This document shows, one piece after another, positions 44,207-53,365 of a stretch of 64,000 bases of DNA. Below the pieces are notes generated by a model. It did no database searches. It saw only the letters and a list, made by a program, of their open reading frames with translations, and had not been told where the DNA came from. Each line of letters begins with the position of its first letter. Position 1 is the first letter of the stretch. The stretch spans positions 62,001 through 126,000 of the forward strand of contig NZ_JAGXBY010000003.1 of the NCBI RefSeq assembly GCF_018310345.1. Direction: 5' to 3'. The position numbers and the translations under genes were made by a program. The stretch comes from Ornithinibacillus massiliensis (GTDB lineage Bacteria; Bacillota; Bacilli; Bacillales; Amphibacillaceae).

Positions 44207-45625
44207 TTGAAGTGTAAATATTGTAAGCATAAGTTTCCAAATTCAAAATTAGAGTCTTGTCCAGAATGTGGACGGGAGATAGAAAATCAGCAGAAAAAGA
44301 GACTTTCTAAGAAGTTATACATAGCTATTCCATTAATTATATTGTTATTAGGGGTTCCTATAGCTTATTTTATATTAAATAATAACAAGCAAATGGACCT
44401 AGTTGATCCAATGGAAAAGGTACAGTCATTTAAAGAGACAGTCATTAATGAGGACTCTGAAGCACTTGTTGAATTATTAACTCCCTATGAAAACTCATTT
44501 GAAATTAATCGTGAAGACGCGATGGAATTAATTTCTTTCTTTCAGGAAAATCCAGAATACTATAACACTATACTGAATAGTCTAGAGGATAAAGCAACAG
44601 CATATTCTTCAGAAGAGGAACCCGTTTCTACAAAATCACATGCGACAATTACCTTATTGAAAAATGAGGAAGATAAAGATTATGATTTAGTCGTAATTCC
44701 TGCATTTATTGATATTTTGACTTCAGATGCCGAAATTGACCTATTAATAAATAACAAGGTAGTTGATACAATTGTAGACAAAGGTACTCACAGGGAAACA
44801 TACGGTCCGTACATGCCGGGAATTTATGAAGTAAAGGCAAAGTTTGATAATAATTATGTATCAACTGAACAAACTAATCAGGTTACACTATTTAACTTGG
44901 ATACAGATAGTACAAAGCTCGAATTTAATTTAGATATAGGTATGATTCAGATTGTTTCTACATTTGAAGATGAAGCAACATTATTTATTAATGAGAGAGA
45001 AACAGATTTTATAATAAATAAAGGTACTCAAAGTATCGGGCCCTTTCCATTAAATGAGAACATATCCATTCATTTAGAGAAAAAAATGCCTTGGGAAACG
45101 GTTGTAAGTGAACCTTTAATCATTGATAGCAGTGAATTAGAGTATAACTTCAGTAAAACACCAGCCATATCCAAAGAGGAAGAGGAAAAAATTATAAACG
45201 TAATTAATAACGTTTTTTTGACCTACACCGATTCTGTTAATGCACGTGATGCATCCGTTCTGGAAGATAATGTTTCTGATATAATGGTTGAAAAAGTAAA
45301 TGAGACAATATCTCATGTGGAGTCACATATCCCAGACTACGAGGGAACATTATTAAGCACTCAATATAAAGTCAACTGGTACCAGGATCCACTATACGAC
45401 AATGAGTTAGAAGCATACAAATTAAAGATGGATGTTATGCTACATTATTATGAGCCTAATGGACATTTAGGGAGAATATTTGAAGGGGAGAACCCACACG
45501 AATACTTGCGTGGTGCTACAGTTGAATTATTATTTGATGAGGATATTCAGCAATGGTTAGTTTATGACTATGAATTTTCCCATTTCTTCACCTATGAGGA
45601 CGACATTATATATGAATTTAATTAA
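44207..45625 (+). CDS. Zinc-ribbon membrane protein, TcaA/YvbJ-like
   Basis: A 472-residue protein. The N-terminal zinc ribbon has Cys3/Cys6 and Cys18/Cys21, followed by a basic segment and one membrane helix (about 33-54). The extracytoplasmic part has repeated domains of the TcaA type (PAFIDILTSDAEIDLLINNK; the Ig-like repeat at about 150-320) and a C-terminal NTF2-like domain (EEKIINVINNVFLTYTDSVN). S. aureus TcaA is linked to teicoplanin susceptibility and cell-wall stress. The TTG at 44207 follows GAGGTGA. It is divergent from the Tad operon; function here is unknown. Confidence 0.75.
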   Translation: MKCKYCKHKFPNSKLESCPECGREIENQQKKRLSKKLYIAIPLIILLLGVPIAYFILNNNKQMDLVDPMEKVQSFKETVINEDSEALVELLTPYENSFEINREDAMELISFFQENPEYYNTILNSLEDKATAYSSEEEPVSTKSHATITLLKNEEDKDYDLVVIPAFIDILTSDAEIDLLINNKVVDTIVDKGTHRETYGPYMPGIYEVKAKFDNNYVSTEQTNQVTLFNLDTDSTKLEFNLDIGMIQIVSTFEDEATLFINERETDFIINKGTQSIGPFPLNENISIHLEKKMPWETVVSEPLIIDSSELEYNFSKTPAISKEEEEKIINVINNVFLTYTDSVNARDASVLEDNVSDIMVEKVNETISHVESHIPDYEGTLLSTQYKVNWYQDPLYDNELEAYKLKMDVMLHYYEPNGHLGRIFEGENPHEYLRGATVELLFDEDIQQWLVYDYEFSHFFTYEDDIIYEFN

Positions 45626-45630
45626 ATGAA

Positions 45631-45669
45631 AAGAGAAAGCAATTCCATTTAAGGAATTGTTTTCTCTTA
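45631..45669. terminator. Bidirectional terminator between convergent genes
   Basis: GAGAAAGCAATTCC pairs with GGAATTGTTTTCTC (one wobble/mismatch) around a short loop, with A/T runs on both sides; 5 bases after the plus-strand stop. Confidence 0.85.
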
Positions 45670-45705
45670 TTTAGCCCATTGAAAAGCATAAAAATACCAC
45701 TTTAA

Positions 45706-46467
45706 CTACTTACTATTAACTTCCTCTTCTTCAACTAAAGGAATATGTTGATTACCATGAAAGACTTCTAATACAGTCTCATAAGCCGGATACTTAGTCT
45801 CAAAAATTGACTTAAGAAATGCTCGATTATCATAGGGAACTTCCTTAATGTGAACATTCACTTGACCATTTTCTCCTATTTCTATCGTTCCGTACGGTGC
45901 TAAGGGCTTATGACCGCACCCAAGTGGACCTGGATTTAAATACATCCGACTTTTCGAACTAAAATGATGGATCGTATGATGATGTCCAAAACATACAAGA
46001 TCAACATCTGTAACTTCATAGATTTTCTCCAAGCTAGGACCTGTAGGATCCGTATCCAATGGTAAGAACTGATTATTACAATCTAAATGGTAGTGTAAAA
46101 ACAATACCTTCTTACCAGCAATTTCTGTTGTTATTTGCTTCGGAATATTTGCTAAGCGTTCCATATACGCTTTATCGAGATTTTTGGCAATCCATTCGTG
46201 GTGCTTTTGGACAATTTCTTGACTATGTGAAGGTTTACCTAAAATGATATTAAGAACGGATTGCTCATGATTTCCCGTAACAAAAGAAATATTTTTCTCA
46301 GAAAATAATAGCTCCAACACCTGATTCGTCTCATGCCCAATTGCAATCATATCACCTAAGCAATAAATCCGGCCGATATCTTTGTCTCTTTTAATATCTT
46401 CTAATACCGCCTTTAGTGCTGCACTATTTCCGTGGATATCTGTTATAATAGCAAACTTCTCTCCCAT
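45706..46467 (-). CDS. Metallophosphoesterase (calcineurin-like)
   Basis: A 253-residue binuclear metallophosphoesterase. Motifs in order: TDIHGN (D-x-H), LGDMIAIG (GD), TGNHEQ (GNH[E/D]), HYH in the middle, and GHHHTIH near the end, all metal ligands. It is of the YfcE/MJ0936 to diadenosine-tetraphosphatase-like type; substrate may be nucleotides, cyclic nucleotides or phosphoproteins. Eight bases separate it from the upstream ribbon-helix-helix gene, forming a two-gene operon. Confidence 0.87.
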   Translation of the reverse strand: MGEKFAIITDIHGNSAALKAVLEDIKRDKDIGRIYCLGDMIAIGHETNQVLELLFSEKNISFVTGNHEQSVLNIILGKPSHSQEIVQKHHEWIAKNLDKAYMERLANIPKQITTEIAGKKVLFLHYHLDCNNQFLPLDTDPTGPSLEKIYEVTDVDLVCFGHHHTIHHFSSKSRMYLNPGPLGCGHKPLAPYGTIEIGENGQVNVHIKEVPYDNRAFLKSIFETKYPAYETVLEVFHGNQHIPLVEEEEVNSK

Positions 46468-46475
46468 TTTATCCC

Positions 46476-46853
46476 CTACTTTATCCTATCTAATGCTTTC
46501 CGGACTTCCTTCGATGCTCGTAATACTCCCAAAACCTTTAATGATCTAATAGACTTCCGAACTAATTCCTCATCCACGTCATCGGCAAAAGCTAACATGC
46601 CAATTACTTTTATATCAAGTACTTTTCCATTGGCAACTACTTCTTCTAAATCTTTACGTGAATAATAGAGGGCACCTAATACCTTATCGGTTGTCAACTT
46701 ATTTACCTCTTCAGCATGTTCAGATAACTGATTTCGTATAGAGCTTTTAATGAAATCCGTCCTGTTAGAATAAAAGCCTTGTTCCACTAGTAAGTCAATC
46801 TTCCCAAGGTCCACTACATTTAAATTGACGGTCACTTTTTCAGTATCAGCCAA
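46476..46853 (-). CDS. Ribbon-helix-helix (CopG-like) DNA-binding protein
   Basis: A 125-residue protein. The N-terminal 50 residues read EKVTVNLNVVDLGKIDLLVE followed by NRTDFIKSSIRNQL, a ribbon-helix-helix pattern; the rest is an alpha-rich domain (LIK-poor, SIRSLKVLGVLRASKEVRKA) without match. The TTG at 46853 is preferred because AGGAG is 8 bases upstream, while the GTG at 46862 touches that site. It precedes the phosphoesterase in a likely operon and may regulate it. Confidence 0.75.
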   Translation of the reverse strand: MADTEKVTVNLNVVDLGKIDLLVEQGFYSNRTDFIKSSIRNQLSEHAEEVNKLTTDKVLGALYYSRKDLEEVVANGKVLDIKVIGMLAFADDVDEELVRKSIRSLKVLGVLRASKEVRKALDRIK

Positions 46854-47084
46854 TTTCACCACTCCTAGAATTTGTTTTTATAAGTATACCACGCACTCCC
46901 TTACCCATCTATACAGACGAGTAAAATAATTTGATTTTTATAAAAATTATTAACACACATCATTTCTTTCAACAACCGTAGCATGCGCCCTCGACGATTT
47001 TACATTCTATTATTAACCTCATCTTTTTCTATATTTTAATTCAAGTATGATGTATCTTCGCTTTTAATAAATTATCTAAAAAGC

Positions 47085-47126
47085 AAAAAGAGCAAAATCC
47101 TTTTTTAAAAAGATTTTGCTCTTTTT
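47085..47126. terminator. Bidirectional terminator beyond the DinB gene
   Basis: AAAAAGAGCAAAATC pairs perfectly with GATTTTGCTCTTTTT; just after the DinB stop codon on the minus strand. Confidence 0.9.
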
Positions 47127-47130
47127 TAAA

Positions 47131-47607
47131 TTACGCTTGATCTTCTATTGTAGGTCCCATTACACCAGGCACTTTCAATCCAGCTTGTCTCAAGAGTACA
47201 GTCATTTGACCACGGTGATGTGTTTGATGATCAATCATGGAACGCAATAATGCTCCTCTAGGAACTTGACTTCCAAAGCTCTCAACTGTTTCAAGTAATT
47301 GTTCATCCGTTAAAGCCGCTACACTTTCTTTAACATCTGCTGCTGACTTTTTATAGGCAGTTACGATTTCTGCTGCAGTTGTTGGGACATCATTTGGTCC
47401 CCCTACTGGCTCAACTTGTAATCCAATTTGTCCACCGAAAAACCCAAGAGCTGTTGCAAGATGCCAGCCTAACCAACCTAACGTATTATGGCCCTCCACA
47501 ATTGCTTGATTTAACTTATCATCTGTTAGTGCTTCAAGAACGTTCACAGTTCCATTAACTGCTTGATCCCAATCAAGCAGAAAATCTTCTTTTGTTCGAT
47601 ACATCAT
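47131..47607 (-). CDS. DinB family protein
   Basis: A 158-residue four-helix-bundle protein of the DinB/YfiT family. The three metal-binding His are in GWHLATALGF (near 47), and in MIDHQTHHRGQMTVLLR (near 123-139), matching the conserved H-x(n)-HxxxHH pattern. Members act as metal-dependent thiol transferases or are DNA-damage inducible; this one has no known substrate. Two adjacent ATG codons (47607 and 47604) follow AAAGGAG; either may be used. Confidence 0.85.
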   Translation of the reverse strand: MMYRTKEDFLLDWDQAVNGTVNVLEALTDDKLNQAIVEGHNTLGWLGWHLATALGFFGGQIGLQVEPVGGPNDVPTTAAEIVTAYKKSAADVKESVAALTDEQLLETVESFGSQVPRGALLRSMIDHQTHHRGQMTVLLRQAGLKVPGVMGPTIEDQA

Positions 47608-47712
47608 TTCCACTCCTTTCAAATACATACACTATTATTTTAATGTTTTTTACGATTAATTACATGGGACATGCATATAAATATAACAGAGTTTCAAGAA
47701 AGGAGTTTCATT

Positions 47713-48027
47713 ATGAAAACAAAGTTAGCTTTATTCGGCGCCCTAATGGTCATTATATTGTCTGCAATATTAGATTCTCCGCCAACTTCTAATGAACAAA
47801 CCATCTATTATGAAATGCAAGAAGATGAATCAGTAGATGCAGATACACAGCCTACTGAACGTAGTGCCTCAAGTTCATTTGAATTTATGCTTGAAGATAT
47901 GAATGAAAGGAATGGAAAAATAATAGAGACTTACCGTGAATACGAAGTTCATAAAGATACTGAAGGTAATATAATAAGTCGTATTCCAACTGATAACTAC
48001 CAGTACTTACAATATGATAAAGATTAA
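47713..48027 (+). CDS. Small exported or membrane-anchored protein, 104 residues
   Basis: The ATG at 47713 has AAAGGAG 7 bases upstream; an in-frame ATG 42 bases upstream has none. A hydrophobic segment at residues 5-18 (LALFGALMVIILSAIL) suggests a signal peptide or anchor, followed by an acidic, Ser/Thr-rich mature part (SVDADTQPTERSASSSFEF) and a C-terminal ETYREYEVHKDTEGNIISR. No family recognised. A terminator follows directly. Confidence 0.65.
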   Translation: MKTKLALFGALMVIILSAILDSPPTSNEQTIYYEMQEDESVDADTQPTERSASSSFEFMLEDMNERNGKIIETYREYEVHKDTEGNIISRIPTDNYQYLQYDKD

Positions 48028-48029
48028 TA

Positions 48030-48060
48030 GACCGGGTGATTAGCCCGGTCCTTGTTTTTT
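48030..48060 (+). terminator. Terminator of the small exported protein gene
   Basis: GACCGGG pairs with CCCGGTC around a 7-base loop, followed by CTTGTTTTTTT. Confidence 0.88.
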
Positions 48061-48138
48061 TGGTTTGGCTACTTATTGTTTATATACAATAACATAAATA
48101 TCAAAATCCTGGCTTACTTCTCCTTTACAACATTTTCA

Positions 48139-48966
48139 TCAAGGATATCGAATTATATTACTTAAATATATATAACGATCTGATAAACCTTTTTTAAACT
48201 TAGTAGTCCAATAATTAAAGTACTCCTCTTTAGTATATGCAGACATATCTATGCTATCTGTTAAGTTATCTAAAGAATTTCTTAGTTGATGTTCAGCAAT
48301 CTTACTAGTCATATTATATAGAGTCTTTGGATCTCGAAAATTAAAAAAGGGCTTTAACTCTACATTATTTTGGTTTTCATATACCACATCAAAATCATGT
48401 CTATACTTATAACTATCATATAATTGCTCATATTGAATCCATCCCGGAGCTGGCACCATATTTAGAATTTCCTCAATTTCACTATCCACAAAATAACTTC
48501 TGGCTAGTATTCTTTTAGCAATTGAAGTAACTCCCCCCCTTAAAGCTAACATTTCTTCTTGTAAGTGCAGATTCTTTTCTATTATCTTGAGTGAACGTTC
48601 ATAGATTGCTAATAAGTCGGTCTTTAATACTCCTGAGTTTAAAATATTCCTTAAATAGTCTCTTATTTCCTCATATACACTGAAGTCTAACTCTGCTCTT
48701 CCTTTTGTATTGTTCTCTAATCTATCAAAAGCTATAGAAAAATAAACTAGTGGCTTTAAAGCCTTTAATGCATCTTCCTTTCGCATAGTATCAGGTGTTA
48801 TTATGGCTATATTCTTTACATCTTTTGAGAGCTTCCCAAGATAATTTGCTAAAAAATACCTATTATTATTAATTAAATACGGGAACCCTTCTATTGTCAC
48901 GTCCTCATTCCATTTTTTATGCTTCTTACCTAACTTAAGAATTTGATTTCCATCAATTTGGTTCAT
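48139..48966 (-). CDS. Protein of unknown function, 275 residues
   Basis: No family recognised. The chain has no signal peptide or membrane helix. An N-terminal alpha/beta region (LGKLSKDVKNIAIITPDTM) is followed by a mostly helical region (about 90-170), then VPAPGWIQYEQLYDSYKYRH and a helical C-terminus with the conserved DPKTLYNMTSKIAEHQLR and GLSDRYIYLSNI. The ATG at 48966 is preferred (TTAGGA 8 bases upstream). It lies 54 bases downstream of the vWA lipoprotein gene on the same strand, so the two are probably co-expressed. A truncated, frameshifted paralogue at 28495-28829 lies next to the Tad/kinase operon, which ties this family to that system. Confidence 0.75.
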   Translation of the reverse strand: MNQIDGNQILKLGKKHKKWNEDVTIEGFPYLINNNRYFLANYLGKLSKDVKNIAIITPDTMRKEDALKALKPLVYFSIAFDRLENNTKGRAELDFSVYEEIRDYLRNILNSGVLKTDLLAIYERSLKIIEKNLHLQEEMLALRGGVTSIAKRILARSYFVDSEIEEILNMVPAPGWIQYEQLYDSYKYRHDFDVVYENQNNVELKPFFNFRDPKTLYNMTSKIAEHQLRNSLDNLTDSIDMSAYTKEEYFNYWTTKFKKGLSDRYIYLSNIIRYP

Positions 48967-49020
48967 TTGAATCATCCTAATATTGTTTTATGAAATCTCA
49001 AAAATCCTCTCGTATGGTTA

Positions 49021-50481
49021 CTAATCACCTACGTTATCTTGATAAAATTCATCAATTTGTATCTGGATTTCTCTATAATTTTCCTCTAACTCATCCATTA
49101 ACTCTTCAAACGATGTACGTTCAATGTCATTAAATAAACTATATAGATCACTATTTTTCCTTCGAAAATATCTACTTGCCTCACTCGTTATATAATTATC
49201 CTGTCGCAATATAGTTGACACACCATTTAAATTATGGCTTTCATCCGCACTTTTTTGAATCCAATTACTTGAAAATTTCAAAAGGTCAATCGTTTGATCC
49301 CTTTTTTGTTCCATAACATCTTTCTTTGCTCCAGTCTTCCATTCTTTCCACATCTCAACCATTCTCTTTGCCTGTTCAAAGACCTCATTTAATTGTTCCT
49401 CATCCCCTGCATTCGTATAAATTCCTCCACCAGCTTCTGCTATTTCGCGTAAATGACTTTGGCCCTCGATATCTACATTAAAACCGATTACATTAACAAT
49501 AGATTGAATATCAGATTCAGCAAGTTCTTTTGCAGCACCAGCTGGGTCTCCTCCACATGTTTCGGCACCATCACTGACGATGTATACGAGATTGGTATTC
49601 GTATCTCCTGGAAGGTTAGCGAAATCCTCTTTTGCCTGTTCTAAGCTTAAACCAATAGGCGTCCATCCAGTTGGGATAAAAGGATCTATTACACTATTAA
49701 ATTCGGAAGCATTGATTGGTTGGATTTCATAAACTAACTCACTAACTTCACAAGACTGTTCTGGGGTTTTACCAGTTCGTGCGCCTTCATGACCATAGAC
49801 TCGAAGACCAACATTTGCTTCATTTGGTAGACTAGAGGTAAATTCGCGAATCGAATCCTTCGCAATATCCATCATCGATTTTCCATTGATTTCATTTGCC
49901 ATACTTCCACTAACATCAAGAATTACTAGTACATTTAACTGCTCTTTGAAGGTAAACTGTTCATCCTCTAATCCTGGATGACCAAAGTTATCAAACTTCA
50001 TTTTTGTAATGAGTTGTCTCGGATCTTGATAATCCTCTGCAAAAAGATAGCGATAGGCTCGCCACCATTTGTCTAAGTATTCTTCACTGACATCTTCTTT
50101 AATAGGCGGGAGGACTTCTTTAACATAATCTGCCATTTGCTCAGCACTTAGTAATGGTTCTTTTCCGGTATGCAATCCATTCCCTGCAAGAGGACCTGTT
50201 GGATAGTTAATAATTTCGTCTAGATTCGTTGGTTCATTGGGTGCTATTTCAAGTAAATCTTCGGGGTTATTTGTTGGTTCTTCTGATAGGTCAACATCAT
50301 CTCTTTCATTTTTATCTTCTGGTACATTTTCTTGTTCATCAACCACTTCTTCACTCACATCATTTTTCACTTCATCCCTATTCTCTGTATCGTTCGAATC
50401 ATGAGAACAAGCTTGAATAGAAACCAAAGAGAAAAATAGAACCAAAACGAAAATTACTTTACGGTGATTTATGTATAACAA
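49021..50481 (-). CDS. von Willebrand factor A-domain lipoprotein
   Basis: A 486-residue lipoprotein. The signal peptide ends in lipobox SIQACS (Cys about residue 25), then a very acidic, disordered segment (about 28-75). The vWA domain (about 185-370) has the full MIDAS set: DVSGS as metal site, a Thr in TPIG and Asp in VSDGAETCGG. The C-terminal 100 residues are helical and charged. It is exposed on the cell surface, where vWA domains mediate metal-dependent binding. The TTG at 50481 is 8 bases from AGGAGGGAG. The gene heads a pair with the unknown 275-residue protein. vWA proteins are common with Tad or TadG-like systems, but the link here is inference. Confidence 0.85.
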   Translation of the reverse strand: MLYINHRKVIFVLVLFFSLVSIQACSHDSNDTENRDEVKNDVSEEVVDEQENVPEDKNERDDVDLSEEPTNNPEDLLEIAPNEPTNLDEIINYPTGPLAGNGLHTGKEPLLSAEQMADYVKEVLPPIKEDVSEEYLDKWWRAYRYLFAEDYQDPRQLITKMKFDNFGHPGLEDEQFTFKEQLNVLVILDVSGSMANEINGKSMMDIAKDSIREFTSSLPNEANVGLRVYGHEGARTGKTPEQSCEVSELVYEIQPINASEFNSVIDPFIPTGWTPIGLSLEQAKEDFANLPGDTNTNLVYIVSDGAETCGGDPAGAAKELAESDIQSIVNVIGFNVDIEGQSHLREIAEAGGGIYTNAGDEEQLNEVFEQAKRMVEMWKEWKTGAKKDVMEQKRDQTIDLLKFSSNWIQKSADESHNLNGVSTILRQDNYITSEASRYFRRKNSDLYSLFNDIERTSFEELMDELEENYREIQIQIDEFYQDNVGD

Positions 50482-50673
50482 CCTATTAACTCCCTCCTAG
50501 AATATGAAAAGTTATCGAATCATCCAGTTTTTATTGGCAAGACTCTATGCGTTTAAAATCTTATATTATAAATAGTACTAAATTTCATACCATAAAAAAT
50601 CAAAATTTCAAAAAATAGTAACTATTACCCATTTAGACTCTTTTATTTCTTCGTTTTAATGGAGAACATCAAG

Positions 50674-50718
50674 AAAAAATATGCTGGTAGGGTACAATAT
50701 TACTACCCCACCAGCATA
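50674..50718 (-). terminator. Terminator of the degV-like gene
   Basis: TATGCTGGTAGGGTA pairs with TACCCCACCAGCATA (one mismatch), followed by TTTTTT on the minus strand. It lies 11 bases beyond the DegV stop. Confidence 0.9.
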
Positions 50719-50729
50719 GCTTCCATACT

Positions 50730-51578
50730 TTATATACTCCAGAACACTGCAATCGCTCCTTCTCCTGCATGAACAGCTAGAGATGAACTTACTTCACCAA
50801 TAACAACTTCTATATCTGGAAATTGTAAAAGGATTTCTTTGCGTATTGCTTCAGCTTTTTCAAGAGCATTGGCATTTGCAATACCGATTTTTGTCACAGC
50901 ATGCTCCTTACAAGATGCCCTTATTAAATCTATCATTCTACGCGTAGCTTTTTTCTCAGAACGAATTCGTTCCACCACCCCTAGTTCTCCCTTGTCCCCT
51001 ATAGCCAAAATTGGTTTAATCTTAAGGAGATTTCCTAGCACAAATTGCGCACTTGATAATCTCCCTCCTTTAAATAGCTGTTCTAATGTATCTAATAGAA
51101 TTAGATTCTTATGCTGATTTGCCATCTGATCCAACTGTAGAACAATCCCTTCTACATCGATACCTTGTTCGACTAGCTCTATTCCTTTTTCTATTAGGAA
51201 GGTTATGGCAAAAGAGAGTGATCCCGAGTCAATGATTTTAACTTGTAATCCTACTTGCTCCATTCCCGCCTTCGAGCTCGAAATAGTTCCACTTAATTTT
51301 GACGATACATGAATAGCGATAACATGTTCATATTCTTCTTTTAAATGCTTATATAACTGCTTAAATTTCTCCACATTGGGCTGGGAAGTTTTAGGGACTT
51401 CCTTTTCTGTCCGAATCATTTCATATAACTGTGCACTAGATAGGTCAATACCATCCTCGTACTCCTTCCCATTTGAAATGATAACAATTGGGACAACATA
51501 CACATCTGGATGTGCTATTAGCTCCTCTGTCAAAAAAGCCGTACTATCCGTTACAAAAGCAATTTTACGTTTACTCAT
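50730..51578 (-). CDS. DegV family fatty acid-binding protein
   Basis: A 282-residue DegV/FakB-type protein that binds a fatty acid and presents it to a kinase (FakA) in Gram-positive phospholipid synthesis. The start KRKIAFVTDSTAFLTEEL and VVPIVIISNGKEYEDGIDL are the family signature; SSKLSGTISSSKAG and the end with HAGEGAIAVFWS are the fatty-acid site and closing motif. The ATG at 51578 is preferred because GAGAGGGAGA lies directly upstream; an in-frame ATG 21 bases earlier lacks a site. Confidence 0.9.
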   Translation of the reverse strand: MSKRKIAFVTDSTAFLTEELIAHPDVYVVPIVIISNGKEYEDGIDLSSAQLYEMIRTEKEVPKTSQPNVEKFKQLYKHLKEEYEHVIAIHVSSKLSGTISSSKAGMEQVGLQVKIIDSGSLSFAITFLIEKGIELVEQGIDVEGIVLQLDQMANQHKNLILLDTLEQLFKGGRLSSAQFVLGNLLKIKPILAIGDKGELGVVERIRSEKKATRRMIDLIRASCKEHAVTKIGIANANALEKAEAIRKEILLQFPDIEVVIGEVSSSLAVHAGEGAIAVFWSI

Positions 51579-51757
51579 GACTCTCCCTCTCCATTTCACC
51601 TATACTTATTAAAATAATAATACAGCTAAGTGTAAATTATACCAAGTATTAATATCTGGTAATAATTATATTTTTCATTATTTACCCCTATCACTTTTTG
51701 ATCATGACCCTTATAATAAAAAAGAATGTACCTAGGAAGGATAAGGTGTTACCGAAT

Positions 51758-53314
51758 ATGAGTTTACTAACAGTTAAAAATTTAAGTCATGGCTTTGGTG
51801 ATCGTGCGATACTCGAAAATGTATCATTCCGGTTATTACAAGGTGAACATATTGGACTAATCGGAGCAAATGGTGAAGGAAAGTCAACTTTCATGAATAT
51901 AATTACAGGAAAATTACAACCAGATGCTGGAACGATAACTTGGGCCAAGCATGTCCGAGTAGGTTATTTAGATCAGCATGCTGTATTAAAGCAAGGTTTG
52001 TCTATTCGTGATGTATTACGAACCGCTTTTCAGTATTTGTATGATATGGAAGAAGAAATGAATCAGCTTTTTGCCAAAATGGGAGAAGCATCACCTGAAG
52101 AGCTAGAAAAACTATTAGAAGAAACCGGTCGTATGCAGGATTCTCTGACCAATAATGACTTCTATACAATTGATGCAAAGGTCGAAGAAGTTGCGAACGG
52201 ACTTGGGTTAAATGACTTTGGACTAGACCGCGATGTCCATGATTTGAGTGGTGGTCAGCGTACGAAAGTATTATTAGCTAAACTACTCCTAGAAAAACCT
52301 GAAATTCTACTTCTCGATGAGCCGACAAACTATCTTGATGTGGAACATATAGAATGGTTAAAAACGTATTTACAGAATTACGACAATGCCTTTATACTCA
52401 TTTCTCACGATATTCCTTTTTTAAACAGTGTCGTGAACTTGATTTATCATATGGAAAATTTAGAGCTAACTCGTTATCCTGGGGACTACGATGAATTCCT
52501 ACGATTACATGATTTGAAGAAACAGCAACAGTTAGCAGCATATAAGAAACAACAAAAAGAAATTGCCCATTTAAAAGACTTTGTTGCTCGTAATAAGGCA
52601 AATGCAGCAACGGCGAGGATGGCACAATCCCGCCAGAAAAAATTAGATAAAATGGACGTTATTGAACTCGACGCTGAAAAGCCAAAACCTGAGTTTCAAT
52701 TTAAAGAAGCACGTACACCAAGTAAATATTTATTCGAGACAAAGGATCTCGTTATCGGTTATGGTGAACCATTGTCTCGCCCATTAAACTTATCAATGGA
52801 ACGTGGACAAAAGATAGCACTTTATGGAGCAAACGGAATTGGAAAGACCACACTGTTAAGAAGTTTATTAGGAGAAATCCCTCCTGTATCGGGGGATGTT
52901 GAACGCGGGGAGAATTTGCATATCGGCTATTTTGAGCAAGAAATCAAAACGGCAAATACCAATACTTGTATTGAAGAAGTATGGGATGAATTCCCTCACT
53001 TTACCCAATACGAAGTTCGTGCAGCACTTGCAAAATGTGGATTAACAACGAAACATATCGAGAGTAAGGTACAAGTATTAAGTGGTGGAGAGAAGGCGAA
53101 GGTACGGTTATGTAAATTAATGAATCGCGAGACAAATATACTTGTACTAGATGAGCCAACTAACCACTTAGATCATGATGCAAAGGTTGAGTTGAAACGA
53201 GCACTAAAGGAATATAAAGGAAGTGTTCTCCTTATTTCCCACGAACCTGAATTTTATGATGGTCTGGTAACAGATATTTGGAATTGTGAAGATTGGACAA
53301 CAAAAGTATTTTAA
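51758..53314 (+). CDS. ABC-F family ribosome-associated ATPase (YfmM-like)
   Basis: A 518-residue ABC-F protein with two ATPase domains: Walker A1 GANGEGKST (near 36-44), signature LSGGQRT, Walker B LLLLDEPTN, and Walker A2 GANGIGKTT, second signature LSGGEKAK and LVLDEPTNHLD. Between them lies the basic P-site-tRNA interaction motif linker. There are no membrane helices, so it acts on ribosomes and not transport. It resembles B. subtilis YfmM and related ABC-F proteins in layout and length. The ATG at 51758 is chosen because AAGGTG lies 9 bases upstream; in-frame ATGs 60 bases earlier lack a site. A perfect terminator follows. Confidence 0.9.
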   Translation: MSLLTVKNLSHGFGDRAILENVSFRLLQGEHIGLIGANGEGKSTFMNIITGKLQPDAGTITWAKHVRVGYLDQHAVLKQGLSIRDVLRTAFQYLYDMEEEMNQLFAKMGEASPEELEKLLEETGRMQDSLTNNDFYTIDAKVEEVANGLGLNDFGLDRDVHDLSGGQRTKVLLAKLLLEKPEILLLDEPTNYLDVEHIEWLKTYLQNYDNAFILISHDIPFLNSVVNLIYHMENLELTRYPGDYDEFLRLHDLKKQQQLAAYKKQQKEIAHLKDFVARNKANAATARMAQSRQKKLDKMDVIELDAEKPKPEFQFKEARTPSKYLFETKDLVIGYGEPLSRPLNLSMERGQKIALYGANGIGKTTLLRSLLGEIPPVSGDVERGENLHIGYFEQEIKTANTNTCIEEVWDEFPHFTQYEVRAALAKCGLTTKHIESKVQVLSGGEKAKVRLCKLMNRETNILVLDEPTNHLDHDAKVELKRALKEYKGSVLLISHEPEFYDGLVTDIWNCEDWTTKVF

Positions 53315-53325
53315 GATTATCATGC

Positions 53326-53360
53326 AAAAAGAATGCCCTAGCAATGTGGCATTCTTTTTT
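53326..53360. terminator. Bidirectional terminator between the ABC-F gene and the ATL gene
   Basis: AAAAAGAATGCC pairs with GGCATTCTTTTT around a 10-base loop; T-runs on both strands, sitting between two convergent genes. Confidence 0.92.
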
Positions 53361-53365
53361 AGTAT

